A DNA stretch of 64,000 nt from an uncultured Ruminiclostridium sp. (lineage in GTDB: Bacteria; Bacillota; Clostridia; Oscillospirales; Ruminococcaceae). The translations under genes were made by a program, and so were the position numbers. Location: positions 62,001 through 126,000 of the forward strand of contig CAJUQV010000001.1 in NCBI GenBank assembly GCA_910588335.1. The letters run 5' to 3'. Position 1 is the stretch's first letter; every line of letters starts with the position of its first letter. The notes below the pieces were generated by a model, which saw nothing but the letters and a program-made list of their open reading frames with translations, ran no database searches and was not told where the DNA came from. This document shows, piece after piece, positions 44,219-53,643 of the stretch.

Positions 44219-46141
44219 TTATTCCAGCTCAAACGCTCCCGTATAAAGCCTGTAATACTGCCCCTTTTCCGCGATCAGCTTATCATGATCGCCTCTCTCG
44301 ATAATTCTGCCCTGCTCAAGCACCATTATAACGTCGGAGTTTTTGACGGTGGAAAGCCTGTGGGCGATAACAAATACCGTTCTACCGTGCATAAGCGCGT
44401 CCATGCCCCTTTGCACAATCGCCTCGGTTCTTGTATCAATGGAAGAAGTTGCCTCATCCAGTATCATAACCGGCGGGTCGGCCACCGCCGCTCTCGCAAT
44501 GGCCAAAAGCTGTCTTTGTCCTTGAGAAAGATTGGCTCCGTTTCCGGCCAAAGAGGTGTTGTAGCCTTCGGGAAGTCTTGTTATAAAGTCGTCCGCTCCC
44601 GCCAGCTTGGCCGCGCTGATACACTCCTCGTCCGTGGCGTCCAGCTTACCGTATCGAATATTGTCCATTACCGTACCGGTAAACAGATTGGTGTCCTGTA
44701 AAACTATTCCCAGCGAACGGCGCAGATCGTCTTTCTTTATCTTGTTGATATTGATCCCGTCATAGCGTATCTTTCCGTCGGCAATGTCGTAAAAGCGGTT
44801 TATAAGGTTGGTTATGGTGGTTTTTCCTGCGCCAGTAGCGCCTACGAAGGCCACCTTCTGTCCCGGCTCCGCGTATATTGTTACGTTATGTAGCACTGTC
44901 TTGTTCTTATCGTAGCCGAAATCCACGTCGAAAAGCCTTACGTCCCCGGTGAGCTTGGTATAAGTAACGGTTCCGTTTTCGTGGGGATGCTTCCATGCCC
45001 ACATTCCGGTTCTCTCCTCACACTCGGAAATAACTCCGTTTTCCTCCTTGGCGTTTACCAATGTAACATAACCCTCGTCGGTTTCGGGCTTCTGATCCAT
45101 AAGCTCGAAAATACGCTGAGCGCCCGCGATACCCATTACCACCGAATTTATCTGGAAGGATACCTGACCCACGTTGCCCGCGAACTGCTTGGTCATATTA
45201 AGGAAGGGAACCACAATGCTTATGCTGAACGCCGCCCCCGAAAGGCTCACGTTCCCCGTTCCCGACAGGAGGAAAAGTCCGCCTACCAAAGCGACTATAA
45301 CGTAAAGCACGTTGCCCATATTGTTCATGATGGGTCCTAAAATATTGGAATAGGCGTTCGCTTTCCGCGAATCGTGATAAAGCTGATCGTTAATTTTGTC
45401 AAATGCTTCCTTGCATTCTTCCTCGTGGCAGAATACCTTGACTACCTTCTGACCGTTCATGATCTCTTCTATGTAGCCCTCTACCTTGCCTATCGCCTTT
45501 TGCTGCTTCACGAAAAATTTTGCGGAACCGCCGCCTATTTTGGCGGTAAGAAACAGCATTAACGCAACGCCCGCCAACACCACAAGAGTGAGCCATAAGC
45601 TGAAAGTGAGCATAATGCTGATTATGGTCAGGGATACTATCAAGGTGACTAAAAGCTGAGGAATGCTCTGGGATATCATCTGTCTTATGGCGTCGATATC
45701 GTTGGTGTAAACGCTCATAATATCCCCGTGATTGTTTGTGTCAAAATATTTTATGGGCAGCTTCTGCATATTGTTGAACAGTTTTTCTCTGAGCTTCATT
45801 AACGTGCCTTGGGTCACCACCGCCGCCATAAGGTTGAAAAGCACCGCCGTCGCCAAAGACAAAACGTAAAGCGCTCCCAAAGTAAGGACGTTGGAAAAAA
45901 CGTCGCCGCTGACGGAGGCCCAGTCGCCGCTCTGCCATGCGCTCTCAATTATTCCGATTATCCTTTGCATAAAAACCGAAGGGATAGAACTTACCGCAGC
46001 GTTAAAGATAATTCCCACTAAAATCAGCGTGGTTCTTACCGGGTAAAACTTAAACACCATTTTTATGACGCGCCCAACAACGCCTTTTTGCATGGGTGGT
46101 CTTCTTTTCTTCAGTTCTTCTTTTTCGCTTATATTACCCAA
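44219..46141 (-). CDS. ABC exporter half-transporter, canonical subunit
   Basis: Membrane ATPase of 640 residues with six N-terminal membrane helices (about 30-340) and a C-terminal nucleotide-binding domain. Walker A is VGATGAGKTTI, the signature LSQGQRQLLAIARA and Walker B VMILDEATSSID with the catalytic Glu present. About 45 extra residues between the last helix and the ATPase (EENGVISECEERTGMWAWKH) are unusual. I chose the TTG at 46141, which overlaps the upstream stop by 8 nt and has GAGGAGGTGG 9 nt before it; ATG 46093 is the alternative. With the upstream gene it should form a heterodimeric multidrug-type exporter; cargo unknown. Confidence 0.93.
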   Translation of the reverse strand: MGNISEKEELKKRRPPMQKGVVGRVIKMVFKFYPVRTTLILVGIIFNAAVSSIPSVFMQRIIGIIESAWQSGDWASVSGDVFSNVLTLGALYVLSLATAVLFNLMAAVVTQGTLMKLREKLFNNMQKLPIKYFDTNNHGDIMSVYTNDIDAIRQMISQSIPQLLVTLIVSLTIISIMLTFSLWLTLVVLAGVALMLFLTAKIGGGSAKFFVKQQKAIGKVEGYIEEIMNGQKVVKVFCHEEECKEAFDKINDQLYHDSRKANAYSNILGPIMNNMGNVLYVIVALVGGLFLLSGTGNVSLSGAAFSISIVVPFLNMTKQFAGNVGQVSFQINSVVMGIAGAQRIFELMDQKPETDEGYVTLVNAKEENGVISECEERTGMWAWKHPHENGTVTYTKLTGDVRLFDVDFGYDKNKTVLHNVTIYAEPGQKVAFVGATGAGKTTITNLINRFYDIADGKIRYDGININKIKKDDLRRSLGIVLQDTNLFTGTVMDNIRYGKLDATDEECISAAKLAGADDFITRLPEGYNTSLAGNGANLSQGQRQLLAIARAAVADPPVMILDEATSSIDTRTEAIVQRGMDALMHGRTVFVIAHRLSTVKNSDVIMVLEQGRIIERGDHDKLIAEKGQYYRLYTGAFELE

Positions 46142-47888
46142 CCCGGTCCACCTCCTCGCTGTCCGCTTTGTTCTGCGAGGTGTAAACCTCGCGGTAAATA
46201 TCGTTGTTTCGGAGCAGCTCCTCATGAGTGCCCACGGCGTTTATTTTGCCCCCGTCAAGAATCACTATCCTGTCCGCGTCCTGAACGGAAGAGGTTCTTT
46301 GTGCGATGATTATCTTTGTGGTATCCGGCATAAACTTTTTAAATCCGCTTCTTATCACCGCATCGGTCTTAGTATCCACCGCGCTGGTGGAATCGTCAAG
46401 AATGATTATTTTCGGTTTTTTGAGCAGTGCCCTTGCTATACATAAGCGCTGCTTCTGTCCTCCGGAAACGTTGGTGCCGCCCTGCTCGATATAGGTGTCG
46501 TAGCCGTCGGGGAAGCTCTTTATAAATTCGTCGGCGCAGGCTATTTTGCAGGCCGCCTCCATCTCCTCGTCGGTGGCTTCCTTATTGCCCCAGCGAAGGT
46601 TCTCTTTAATAGTGCCGCTGAACAAAACGTTCTTCTGGAGCACTACCGCAACCTGATTGCGCAGCGAATCCAAGTCGTAATCCCTTACGTCGATTCCGCC
46701 GACCCTTACCTGTCCCTCGGAAACGTCGTAAAGACGGGAAATAAGCTGTATCAAAGAGGATTTTGAGGAACCCGTACCTCCTATAATTCCTATGGTTTCT
46801 CCCGACTTGATATGAAGGTCAATATCCGAAAGAGCCGGCTTTTCCGATTTTGCCGAATAGCGGAAGCTTACGCCGTCGAAATCCACGGAGCCGTCCTTTA
46901 CCTCGTGTACGGCGTTTTCGGGAGATGACAAGGTGCTTTCCTCGCTTACCACCTCCACGATACGCCTTGCGGACTCGGCCGACATGGTGATCATAACGAA
47001 TATCATGGAAACCATCATAAGGCTGCTCAATATCTGAAAGCTGTAGGTGAGCAAAGCGGAAAGCTGTCCTACCTGCAAATCCAACCCCATTGAGGTGATA
47101 ACCGTGTAGGAGCCGAAGGACATTACGAAAAGCATTACAGCGTACAGGCAAAACTGCATCAGCGGTCCGTTAAAGGCGAGTATCTTTTCTGCCTTGGTGA
47201 AATCCCTGCACACGTCCTCCGCCGCGACCGCGAATTTCTTCTGCTCATACTCCTCTCTTACGAAGGATTTAACCACTCTCATGCCCTTGACGTTTTCCTG
47301 AATGGACTCGTTAAGCCTGTCGTATTTCTTGAATACGCTTTTGAACAAAGGCATTGCCTTTCTTATAATAAAGAAAAGCCCGCAGCCCATAAGGGGCAGC
47401 AATATCACGAATATCCACGCCATTTTTCCTCCCATAACAAAAGCCATGGTAAAGGAGAAAATCAGCATAAAGGGACATCTTACCGCCATTCTTATCATCA
47501 TCATAAACGCCATCTGAACATTTGTAACGTCGGTGGTAAGCCTTGTTACCAGCGATGAGGTGGAAAAGCGGTCTATATTCTCGAAGGAAAAGCCCTGTAC
47601 CTTATAAAAAATATCCTTACGCAAATTTTTGGCAAAGCCGCAGGAAGCGGTGGCACAGGTCTGTCCCGCCAGAACGCCGAACAGCAGCGATATAAGTGCC
47701 ATTATAACCAATACTCCCCCGTACTTTGCTATTACCTCAAACTCACAGCCCGCCTGTATCTGATTGATAAGCTGGGCAATAACGAAGGGAATAATACACT
47801 CCATTATTACCTCTATCGACACGAAAACAGGGGTAAGCACGGAAGATTTCTTATATTCCCTTACCGATTTCAATAGGGTTCTTATCAT
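46134..47888 (-). CDS. ABC exporter half-transporter, degenerate-site subunit
   Basis: Membrane ATPase of 584 residues with six membrane helices and a C-terminal ATPase. Walker A is IGGTGSSKSSL, the signature VSGGQKQRLCIARA, and Walker B reads IIILDDSTSAVD: the catalytic Glu is replaced by Asp. That substitution marks the degenerate-site partner in heterodimeric exporters such as BmrC/BmrD or TM287/288. GAAAGGAG precedes the ATG. It is the first gene of the pair, with a promoter at 48029-48057 and a hairpin in the leader. Confidence 0.94.
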   Translation of the reverse strand: MIRTLLKSVREYKKSSVLTPVFVSIEVIMECIIPFVIAQLINQIQAGCEFEVIAKYGGVLVIMALISLLFGVLAGQTCATASCGFAKNLRKDIFYKVQGFSFENIDRFSTSSLVTRLTTDVTNVQMAFMMMIRMAVRCPFMLIFSFTMAFVMGGKMAWIFVILLPLMGCGLFFIIRKAMPLFKSVFKKYDRLNESIQENVKGMRVVKSFVREEYEQKKFAVAAEDVCRDFTKAEKILAFNGPLMQFCLYAVMLFVMSFGSYTVITSMGLDLQVGQLSALLTYSFQILSSLMMVSMIFVMITMSAESARRIVEVVSEESTLSSPENAVHEVKDGSVDFDGVSFRYSAKSEKPALSDIDLHIKSGETIGIIGGTGSSKSSLIQLISRLYDVSEGQVRVGGIDVRDYDLDSLRNQVAVVLQKNVLFSGTIKENLRWGNKEATDEEMEAACKIACADEFIKSFPDGYDTYIEQGGTNVSGGQKQRLCIARALLKKPKIIILDDSTSAVDTKTDAVIRSGFKKFMPDTTKIIIAQRTSSVQDADRIVILDGGKINAVGTHEELLRNNDIYREVYTSQNKADSEEVDRVG

Positions 47889-47951
47889 CTTTTTTTCGTT
47901 CTCCTTTCATTTGATTGTTGTTTTGTTTCCCAACAGCCCGTCCGCTTTTTT

Positions 47952-47994
47952 AGCAAAATAATGTGTCGCTTTTTGGGCGACACATTATTTTGCT
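47952..47994 (-). promoter_or_regulatory. perfect 18-bp hairpin in the ABC exporter leader
   Basis: AGCAAAATAATGTGTCGC (47952-47969) and its exact reverse complement (47977-47994) with a 7-nt loop. It lies inside the transcribed leader and lacks a following T run on the minus strand, so it is not an ordinary terminator. It may be an operator or an RNA stability or control element. Confidence 0.65.
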
Positions 47995-48028
47995 TATTAT
48001 AAAGCTTTTTACTTAAATCACATTTTTG

Positions 48029-48057
48029 ATTATAGCATAAGAAAATTTTTATGTCAA
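48029..48057 (-). promoter_or_regulatory. promoter of the ABC exporter pair
   Basis: On the minus strand TTGACA (48057-48052), 17 bp, TATAAT (48034-48029): exact consensus, leaving a leader of about 135 nt. Confidence 0.88.
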
Positions 48058-48265
48058 GGGTATTTTGGGAATTTTTTAGTATGAATTTATTCTCTTTTGA
48101 GAAGTCGATTTTTTGCGGTTTGCACCGAAACGAGAGTCATAACTCTAATAATTGCTATCTGAATATCAAAATCTTGTAAATTATTCTCATCATAAAATAT
48201 TCTTTCCTATCCCGATATGCTAACTATTCAATGCCGTTATGTTACCACAACTGCACACAATTGTT

Positions 48266-48769
48266 TTAGTTTTTCATCCGCCCGATAAATTGAAATTTAT
48301 CACACACACACCGATAATACTTAAATCCGTCCGCCTCTCTTATATACTGAAATCCTACTTTTTCAAGAACGTGTTGGCTTCGAGTATTCTTTATAACTGT
48401 ATCAGCATTTACTGCGACCATTCCCAAAACATTAAAAGCGTACTGCAAAATTAACCGTTCTGCACAGGATCCATATCCATGCCCTTTTACGTCGTCATTT
48501 TGCATATGAATACTTAATGTGCATTCTTTGCTCTTGTAATTGATTTGCTTTAGTTGAATCTCTCCTATTGGTTTGTCATCTTTCATAATTGCAAAAAGGA
48601 CACGGGAGGAATCCTGCTTGGAGTCAAAATATCTGTTTACTGCGTTCTCATTATATTGGTAAGGCTCAAACAAATCCATGTCCATATATATGTCAGGATC
48701 ATTCTCCCAACCTTTATATAATTCGTGGCAAAGCTCTCTGGTCATAATACATAGAGATATGTCTTTCAT
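48266..48769 (-). CDS. GNAT-family N-acetyltransferase
   Basis: Cytosolic acetyltransferase of 167 residues, RimJ/RimL-like. LFAIMKDDKPIGEIQLKQIN near 60-80, the acetyl-CoA loop GHGYGSCAERLILQYAF near 100 and NTRSQHVLEKVGFQYI near 130 define the fold. Substrate unknown. I chose ATG 48769 with GGAGG 5 nt upstream. The base composition is more AT-rich than the Abi gene upstream, as for its RibD-like neighbour, suggesting both were acquired together. Last gene of a four-gene minus-strand unit. Confidence 0.85.
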   Translation of the reverse strand: MKDISLCIMTRELCHELYKGWENDPDIYMDMDLFEPYQYNENAVNRYFDSKQDSSRVLFAIMKDDKPIGEIQLKQINYKSKECTLSIHMQNDDVKGHGYGSCAERLILQYAFNVLGMVAVNADTVIKNTRSQHVLEKVGFQYIREADGFKYYRCVCDKFQFIGRMKN

Positions 48770-48792
48770 AGAGGCCTCCAAATTTCAATTTA

Positions 48793-49473
48793 TCAGCGAA
48801 TTACCTCATAACGCAACCGTAAATACGAGTTCTCCAAAATCACACATTCTTGAAGCTTCAGAACGCCTAATTTTGACAATTCACTTTGTGAAAACAAGGA
48901 TTTTCCATCAATTAAAGTAGAGGTATCTTTGCCGCCAATCAAAACCGGAGCAACAACAATATCAACAAAATCGAATAGTTTTTCACGAAGAAACAAGCCG
49001 TTCAGCGTCCCGCCGGTTTGAATCGTTATTCTCTCACAGCCATATTCAGATTTTAGCTTTATAAGCGCATTTTTCAGCGATAATTCTTTTTGATGTATGA
49101 TATAAAAATTCTCTTCCTTTATGTTAAATGCCGGGTGTTTTTCATTTGACGTAATCAGCACAAACTTTTTTGACAAAGAACAAAAATACCGTATACCGTT
49201 TTCATCCAAATGCTTGTTATCTATTATCACAAAAGATACGGGCGTTTTATCCGGCATTTTCTTTGTATTGACTCCGAGCTTAGCTTGAACCCGACCGGAA
49301 TTGAGACTCCATAAATCTGTTGTTTGCTCTATTTCATAATATTGGTGCAAGCCTTCGCAAACCCCCGCGATTTTGGGAAAATCTTTGTCTACATCTAAAT
49401 CGTCCGACGCGCCGGTGCTTATTTTTCCGTCAACCGACATCAGCATAAATAATGTTGTAATGGGTCTGTTCAT
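48793..49473 (-). CDS. RibD C-terminal (dihydrofolate reductase-like) protein
   Basis: Predicted NADPH-dependent reductase of 226 residues. The start TTLFMLMSVDGKISTG and the late block ITIQTGGTLNGLFLREKLFD with VAPVLIGGKDTSTL are typical of the RibD C-terminal reductase domain. No deaminase domain is present, so this is not a full riboflavin-synthesis RibD; its substrate is unknown. Its ATG overlaps the Abi stop codon (ATGA), so the two are translationally coupled. Confidence 0.88.
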   Translation of the reverse strand: MNRPITTLFMLMSVDGKISTGASDDLDVDKDFPKIAGVCEGLHQYYEIEQTTDLWSLNSGRVQAKLGVNTKKMPDKTPVSFVIIDNKHLDENGIRYFCSLSKKFVLITSNEKHPAFNIKEENFYIIHQKELSLKNALIKLKSEYGCERITIQTGGTLNGLFLREKLFDFVDIVVAPVLIGGKDTSTLIDGKSLFSQSELSKLGVLKLQECVILENSYLRLRYEVIR

Positions 49474-50483
49474 TTATCCGCTTCCTCTCCTTCTCCGCCG
49501 CTTTCGTTTTCCTCCAGTGTTTCAAGCCAATTTTCGGGAAAACCCAGCAAATTTAAGTCAACAATATCCGCATAATCAAAATAAAGCCTTCGGAACTGCT
49601 TTAAAAAACCCTCTCTCCACTTGTTGGGACGGCGGTATATCTCCTTCATTATCAGGATATACTCAAAAACGCTCCCCTCGGCGGAATGAAGATCTCCCAT
49701 TTCCCAGTCGTAAAGCCTGTGATAGTGGGCGCAGTGATTTCGGAAATCGGACATCATCTTAAGCTTCATTTCAAGAGTACCGGAGGACAATCCGTAGTAC
49801 TGCTTGGATATTGCCATTTTATCCTGCGGCTTAAGGTCGGAATAAAACAGGTTAACCATTCCGAAACTGAAAAGCTCCATTATTACCCACAGCGGAAACT
49901 CTCCCCCATGCTTTTTCAAATAATGCTGCACCATTTCGCTGTCGCGGTTGGTGTCTATAAGTCTTTGAATTTTATTTATAAAGCTCTGATGCTTATGTAC
50001 ATGGCTGAAGGTGTCAGCGTTAAGATACCCGGTGGAGCCGTAGCGTATGGCATGATAGTTGGAGCAGTGAGCGCGGAGTGTTATTTCTATTTCCTCCAGC
50101 ACCTCTATCAGAAGGTTTCTCAGTCGGCGGTCAAAATCGTAAACCCTCATCACCTGTCGGAACTTCGTTCCCTCGCGGTACTTTCCGTCCTCCTCCAGAA
50201 AAAGAGAAAAATAATGAGCCAGACGGAAATAGTTTATATCCGTGAGGGTCTCCTTGGCGAACTCCTCGTCCTCAACGATACAGCCGCGCTCCCGAAGCTT
50301 TTCAATCTGCTCCTCCACGGTAGAGGGGAGCTTTTCCTTGCGCAGATTTTGGGGCGACTGTTCCTTATTGCCGCTTTTTCGGCGGCGTTCTATCTGCTCC
50401 CTTTCAAAGGGGTATTCCGTTTCCTGCCTGTTTATATCTTGTCTGTTTCTTTTATTGTGGTTGTTTTTATAGCCTTGGCTCAT
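49470..50483 (-). CDS. Abi family (AbiD/AbiF-type, HEPN) protein
   Basis: Predicted abortive-infection protein of 337 residues. The first 75 residues are charged and low in complexity. The Abi_2 domain follows: LTDINYFRLAHYFSLFL near 105, RVYDFDRRLRNLLIEVLEEI near 140 and the late block SDFRNHCAHYHRLYDW near 265. That block carries the R-x4-6-H motif of HEPN ribonucleases. Relatives arrest growth on phage infection by cutting RNA. ATG 50483 follows AAGGTGG. It lies between a histidine phosphatase (22 nt gap) and a RibD-like gene (4-nt overlap). Confidence 0.9.
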   Translation of the reverse strand: MSQGYKNNHNKRNRQDINRQETEYPFEREQIERRRKSGNKEQSPQNLRKEKLPSTVEEQIEKLRERGCIVEDEEFAKETLTDINYFRLAHYFSLFLEEDGKYREGTKFRQVMRVYDFDRRLRNLLIEVLEEIEITLRAHCSNYHAIRYGSTGYLNADTFSHVHKHQSFINKIQRLIDTNRDSEMVQHYLKKHGGEFPLWVIMELFSFGMVNLFYSDLKPQDKMAISKQYYGLSSGTLEMKLKMMSDFRNHCAHYHRLYDWEMGDLHSAEGSVFEYILIMKEIYRRPNKWREGFLKQFRRLYFDYADIVDLNLLGFPENWLETLEENESGGEGEEADK

Positions 50484-50504
50484 GATTACCACCTTATTGT
50501 ATTA

Positions 50505-51110
50505 TTAATAAGACTTGTGTACCGAAAAAATGTCTTTTATATCGGTGCAGATTATTCCGTTTTCATTACCGCTCGCTTTTTTATCCCGTTCAAATGTCAT
50601 TTTCACTATAAAAGGCATAAGATCGGCAATTTTAAGAAAATCATTATATCCGTATTTCGGGAAAAAATAATTTATTATAGTACTTAAAGCCGTGCCGTGG
50701 GTAGCCAAAGCAAGCGTCTCACCCTCGTATTTGTAAAGCAGCCTGTTCAGCGCTTCAATATTCCTGTTCTGTACCTGCCTTAAGCTTTCCCCGCCCTCAA
50801 TACGGTAATCAAAGTCTTCCCACTGTTTTTGTACAAAGTCAAAAAACCTGTCACCGTGCCATTTTCCCGCGCTGCGTTCCCGTAAATCACCGTCAATCTC
50901 TATAGGCAACGCAAGCGTTTTCGCAAGAGGCTCAACGGTCTGAACCGCGCGGGTATAGGGGCTTGAAATTATATGGGATATTCCTTTGTCCTTAAGCGCT
51001 TCCGAAACTTTTTCGCAGTCGTAAAAACCGTCTTTGGTAAGGGGACGCTCCGATTCGCCGTGAAAGCTTTTGTCGGATTGGGCGTGCCTTATAAAATATA
51101 CGTATGTCAT
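50505..51110 (-). CDS. histidine phosphatase family protein
   Basis: Cytosolic phosphatase of 201 residues of the cofactor-independent phosphoglycerate mutase-like group. The catalytic histidine is in YFIRHAQSD near the start, then SSPYTRAVQTVEPLA near 50, ERSAGKWHG near 80 and the second catalytic histidine in LALATHGTALS near 136. Substrate unknown. AAAGGAA lies upstream of ATG 51110; a GTG one codon earlier is possible. First gene of the operon, with its own promoter at 51234-51262. Confidence 0.9.
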   Translation of the reverse strand: MTYVYFIRHAQSDKSFHGESERPLTKDGFYDCEKVSEALKDKGISHIISSPYTRAVQTVEPLAKTLALPIEIDGDLRERSAGKWHGDRFFDFVQKQWEDFDYRIEGGESLRQVQNRNIEALNRLLYKYEGETLALATHGTALSTIINYFFPKYGYNDFLKIADLMPFIVKMTFERDKKASGNENGIICTDIKDIFSVHKSY

Positions 51111-51233
51111 CACTGGATTCCTTTCAAATTTTCAGAACGGCATTTAAGGAACCTATCCACATAATAATGGTACGTGGATTTTCGGGCAGGTCGTGTTAAA
51201 AACAAGGCGAAATTCCGAGGTAATTACAGTTAA

Positions 51234-51262
51234 ATTATATCATAACGCATGGATAATGTCTA
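51234..51262 (-). promoter_or_regulatory. promoter of the phosphatase-Abi-RibD-GNAT operon
   Basis: On the minus strand TAGACA (51262-51257), 17 bp, TATAAT (51239-51234). Confidence 0.75.
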
Positions 51263-51302
51263 CCTTTTTGCCTAAAAATAGTCCTTTTGTGTTAAAAAAT
51301 AT

Positions 51303-51347
51303 AAAAACCTGTCTTAACAAAATTTATTTGTAAAAACAGGTTTTTAT
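51303..51347. terminator. terminator after the lipoprotein gene
   Basis: AAAAACCTGT / ACAGGTTTTT with T runs on both strands, 20 nt after the lipoprotein stop. Confidence 0.85.
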
Positions 51348-51365
51348 TAATTTGAAAGTTTAATT

Positions 51366-52157
51366 TTATGCGTTAAAATCTACAAGTCTGGCGGAATTTG
51401 TGCTTTGACCGAAGTTAAAATCGTATCCGATAAGCGTAATATCGGTAAGAGTAACTTCCGCGAGTATTGCGGATTCATCGTCGGGAATTGCCGAAAGATC
51501 AAGATCATAATCATCGGCTATTCCCAAGTAAAAGCTTGGAGCATTCATTGCGACGGAAAACTTGTCGTTTCCCCAATGTCCTCCCCAACCGTTCCAGATA
51601 AACGGCATACCCTCCCACTCGCCGTCAGCGGGAAAGAAATCAATTTCACCCACTTCCCTGTAACCGCTTTGGCTGTTGCTCTTGGTTATGTAACCTTTCA
51701 GCGTTACCGTTCCGTCGAAGAAAGCGGAGGTTTTGGATATATTATATACATTCTTCCGGCCGTCGGAAGCGTCTTTTTCATCTGCGCCGATAACCGATGA
51801 AGGACGTGGATAAAATTCGGTTGACGCGTCCGACAGTGTTAAATCTTTAAATACCGTTCCCTCTTTGACATATGAATACTCAGACAGTTCCGGTTTACCC
51901 GGCAGAAGACTTTCCTTGTCGTCCTCGAACATTTCGGGATTTTCCAAGGTGCTGTAAGCTTTTCCGCCGCAAACGGCTATATAAGCGCAGCCATCCGTCA
52001 CGTACAGCTTTTCGTCGGAAAAAACAGGGTTTTGTTCAACACTTGCCGAGGATAAATCAATAATGTTGCCGTATTCGTCAACGGTATCGGCGGAACTTGA
52101 GCAGGCGGACAGGACAACTATTGGCGCTAAACAAAGCAAAAGTTTTTTAATAGACAA
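51366..52157 (-). CDS. lipoprotein of unknown function
   Basis: Exported lipoprotein of 263 residues. The signal peptide KKLLLCLAPIVVLSAC ends in a clear lipobox with the cysteine at 19. The mature part is acidic and low in recognisable motifs; a stretch GMPFIWNGWGGHWGNDKF is rich in Trp and Gly. I do not recognise a family. The start is TTG at 52157 with AGGAGGT 7 nt upstream. Single-gene unit. Confidence 0.8.
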   Translation of the reverse strand: MSIKKLLLCLAPIVVLSACSSSADTVDEYGNIIDLSSASVEQNPVFSDEKLYVTDGCAYIAVCGGKAYSTLENPEMFEDDKESLLPGKPELSEYSYVKEGTVFKDLTLSDASTEFYPRPSSVIGADEKDASDGRKNVYNISKTSAFFDGTVTLKGYITKSNSQSGYREVGEIDFFPADGEWEGMPFIWNGWGGHWGNDKFSVAMNAPSFYLGIADDYDLDLSAIPDDESAILAEVTLTDITLIGYDFNFGQSTNSARLVDFNA

Positions 52158-52394
52158 TTATGGTACCTCCTGACGTATATGCCCGATCAATTTTATTTAT
52201 ACGCTCAAGAAATTGACCGTAAGTTAATTTAATATTTTTACAATAATATTACAACATATAATTAGTTAATTTGCTTAAGACTTATGCTATATAACCTTAA
52301 TTATTTCTTGAATTGCTATAAGAATATGTTTCATAAAATAAGCAGCGTTATCCCAGCAAATTTACCGAAAAGGCACGTCTAAATGAAAATTTCT

Positions 52395-53606
52395 TTACTT
52401 CTTCACCTTAATCATACTTTTTTTGCCCTTTTTAACAATCACAAACTCGCCTATCTTGATCATTTCAGCCGGGTCGGAAATCTTTCTGTCGTCAACGCTT
52501 GCTCCCCCCTGCTGGATAACCGTTCTGGCGTCCCGCTTTGAAGGACAAAGCCCGCTCTTTACCAACAGATCCGCAATACATATCTTACCCTCGGAAAGAT
52601 CCTCCGGCGCGAGAACAAACTCCGGCATATTATCGCTCACGCCCTTGCCGCCAAACAGCGCCCTTGCCGCTTCAAGCGCCTTTTCCCCTTCTTCCTTTCC
52701 GTGTACAAGAGAGGTAAGCTCATAAGCTAATATCTCCTTGGCTTTATTAAGCTGACTGCCCTCCCATTTCTCCATCTCCTCTATTTCCTCCACGGGAAGG
52801 AAGGTAAGCATTTTCAGGCACTTTATAACGTCCTCGTCCGCCACGTTTCTCCAATATTGGAAAAACTCGAAGGGTGTTGTCTTTTCGGGATCAAGCCACA
52901 CCGCGCCCTTTTCCGTTTTTCCCATCTTTTTTCCCTCGCTGTTAAGAAGAAGGGTTATTGTCATGGCGTGAGCGTCCTTGCCCAATTTTTTTCTGATAAG
53001 CTCGGTGCCGCCTAACATATTCGCCCACTGGTCGTCGCCGCCAAACTGCATATTACAGCCGTATTTTTGGAACAGCATGTAGAAATCGTAGCTCTGCATT
53101 ATCATGTAGTTGAACTCAAGGAAGGTCAGACCTCTTTCCATTCTCTGCTTGTAGCACTCGAAGGTGAGCATTTTATTTACCGAGAAGCAGGCTCCCACCT
53201 CTCTCAATACGTCAACGTAGTTAAGGTCAAGAAGCCAGTCCGCATTGTTTACCATTACGGCCTTGTCATCGGAAAAATCAATAAAACGGCTCATTTGTTT
53301 TTTAAAACAGGCGATGTTGTGGTCGATATCCTCCTTTGTAAGCATTTTTCTCATGTCTGTTTTTCCCGAAGGGTCGCCTATCATTCCCGTACCGCCGCCC
53401 AAGAGCACAATGGGCTTGTTGCCCGCCATCTGTAAGCGCTTCATAAGGCAAAGCGCCATAAAATGCCCCACGTGAAGGCTGTCGGCGGTGGGGTCGAAGC
53501 CGATGTAAAAGGTGGCTTTCCCCTCGTTTATCATTTTGCTTATTTCGTTTTCGTCGGTTACCTGAGCGATTAAACCGCGTCTTTGCAATTCCTCGAATAC
53601 TGTCAT
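52395..53606 (-). CDS. tyrS: tyrosine--tRNA ligase
   Basis: Class I synthetase of 403 residues that charges tRNA-Tyr. FYIGFDPTADSLHVGHF carries the HIGH-type motif HVGH, and KKMGKTEKGAVWL carries the KMSKS-type loop KMGKT. FLEFNYMIMQSYDFYML and QFGGDDQWANML bind tyrosine. The C-terminal S4-like domain spans about 335-403 (SKRDARTVIQQGGASVDDRK). ATG 53606 follows AGGAAAGGAAA. It is the second gene behind a T-box leader, after a GNAT gene. Confidence 0.96.
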   Translation of the reverse strand: MTVFEELQRRGLIAQVTDENEISKMINEGKATFYIGFDPTADSLHVGHFMALCLMKRLQMAGNKPIVLLGGGTGMIGDPSGKTDMRKMLTKEDIDHNIACFKKQMSRFIDFSDDKAVMVNNADWLLDLNYVDVLREVGACFSVNKMLTFECYKQRMERGLTFLEFNYMIMQSYDFYMLFQKYGCNMQFGGDDQWANMLGGTELIRKKLGKDAHAMTITLLLNSEGKKMGKTEKGAVWLDPEKTTPFEFFQYWRNVADEDVIKCLKMLTFLPVEEIEEMEKWEGSQLNKAKEILAYELTSLVHGKEEGEKALEAARALFGGKGVSDNMPEFVLAPEDLSEGKICIADLLVKSGLCPSKRDARTVIQQGGASVDDRKISDPAEMIKIGEFVIVKKGKKSMIKVKK

Positions 53607-53643
53607 AATTTTGTTTCCTTTCCTATTACGCAATTATTTAAGA

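Noticed and set aside
49686..50687. 333-residue plus-strand frame
   Set aside because: Antisense to the Abi gene, whose HEPN motifs and ribosome site are clear.
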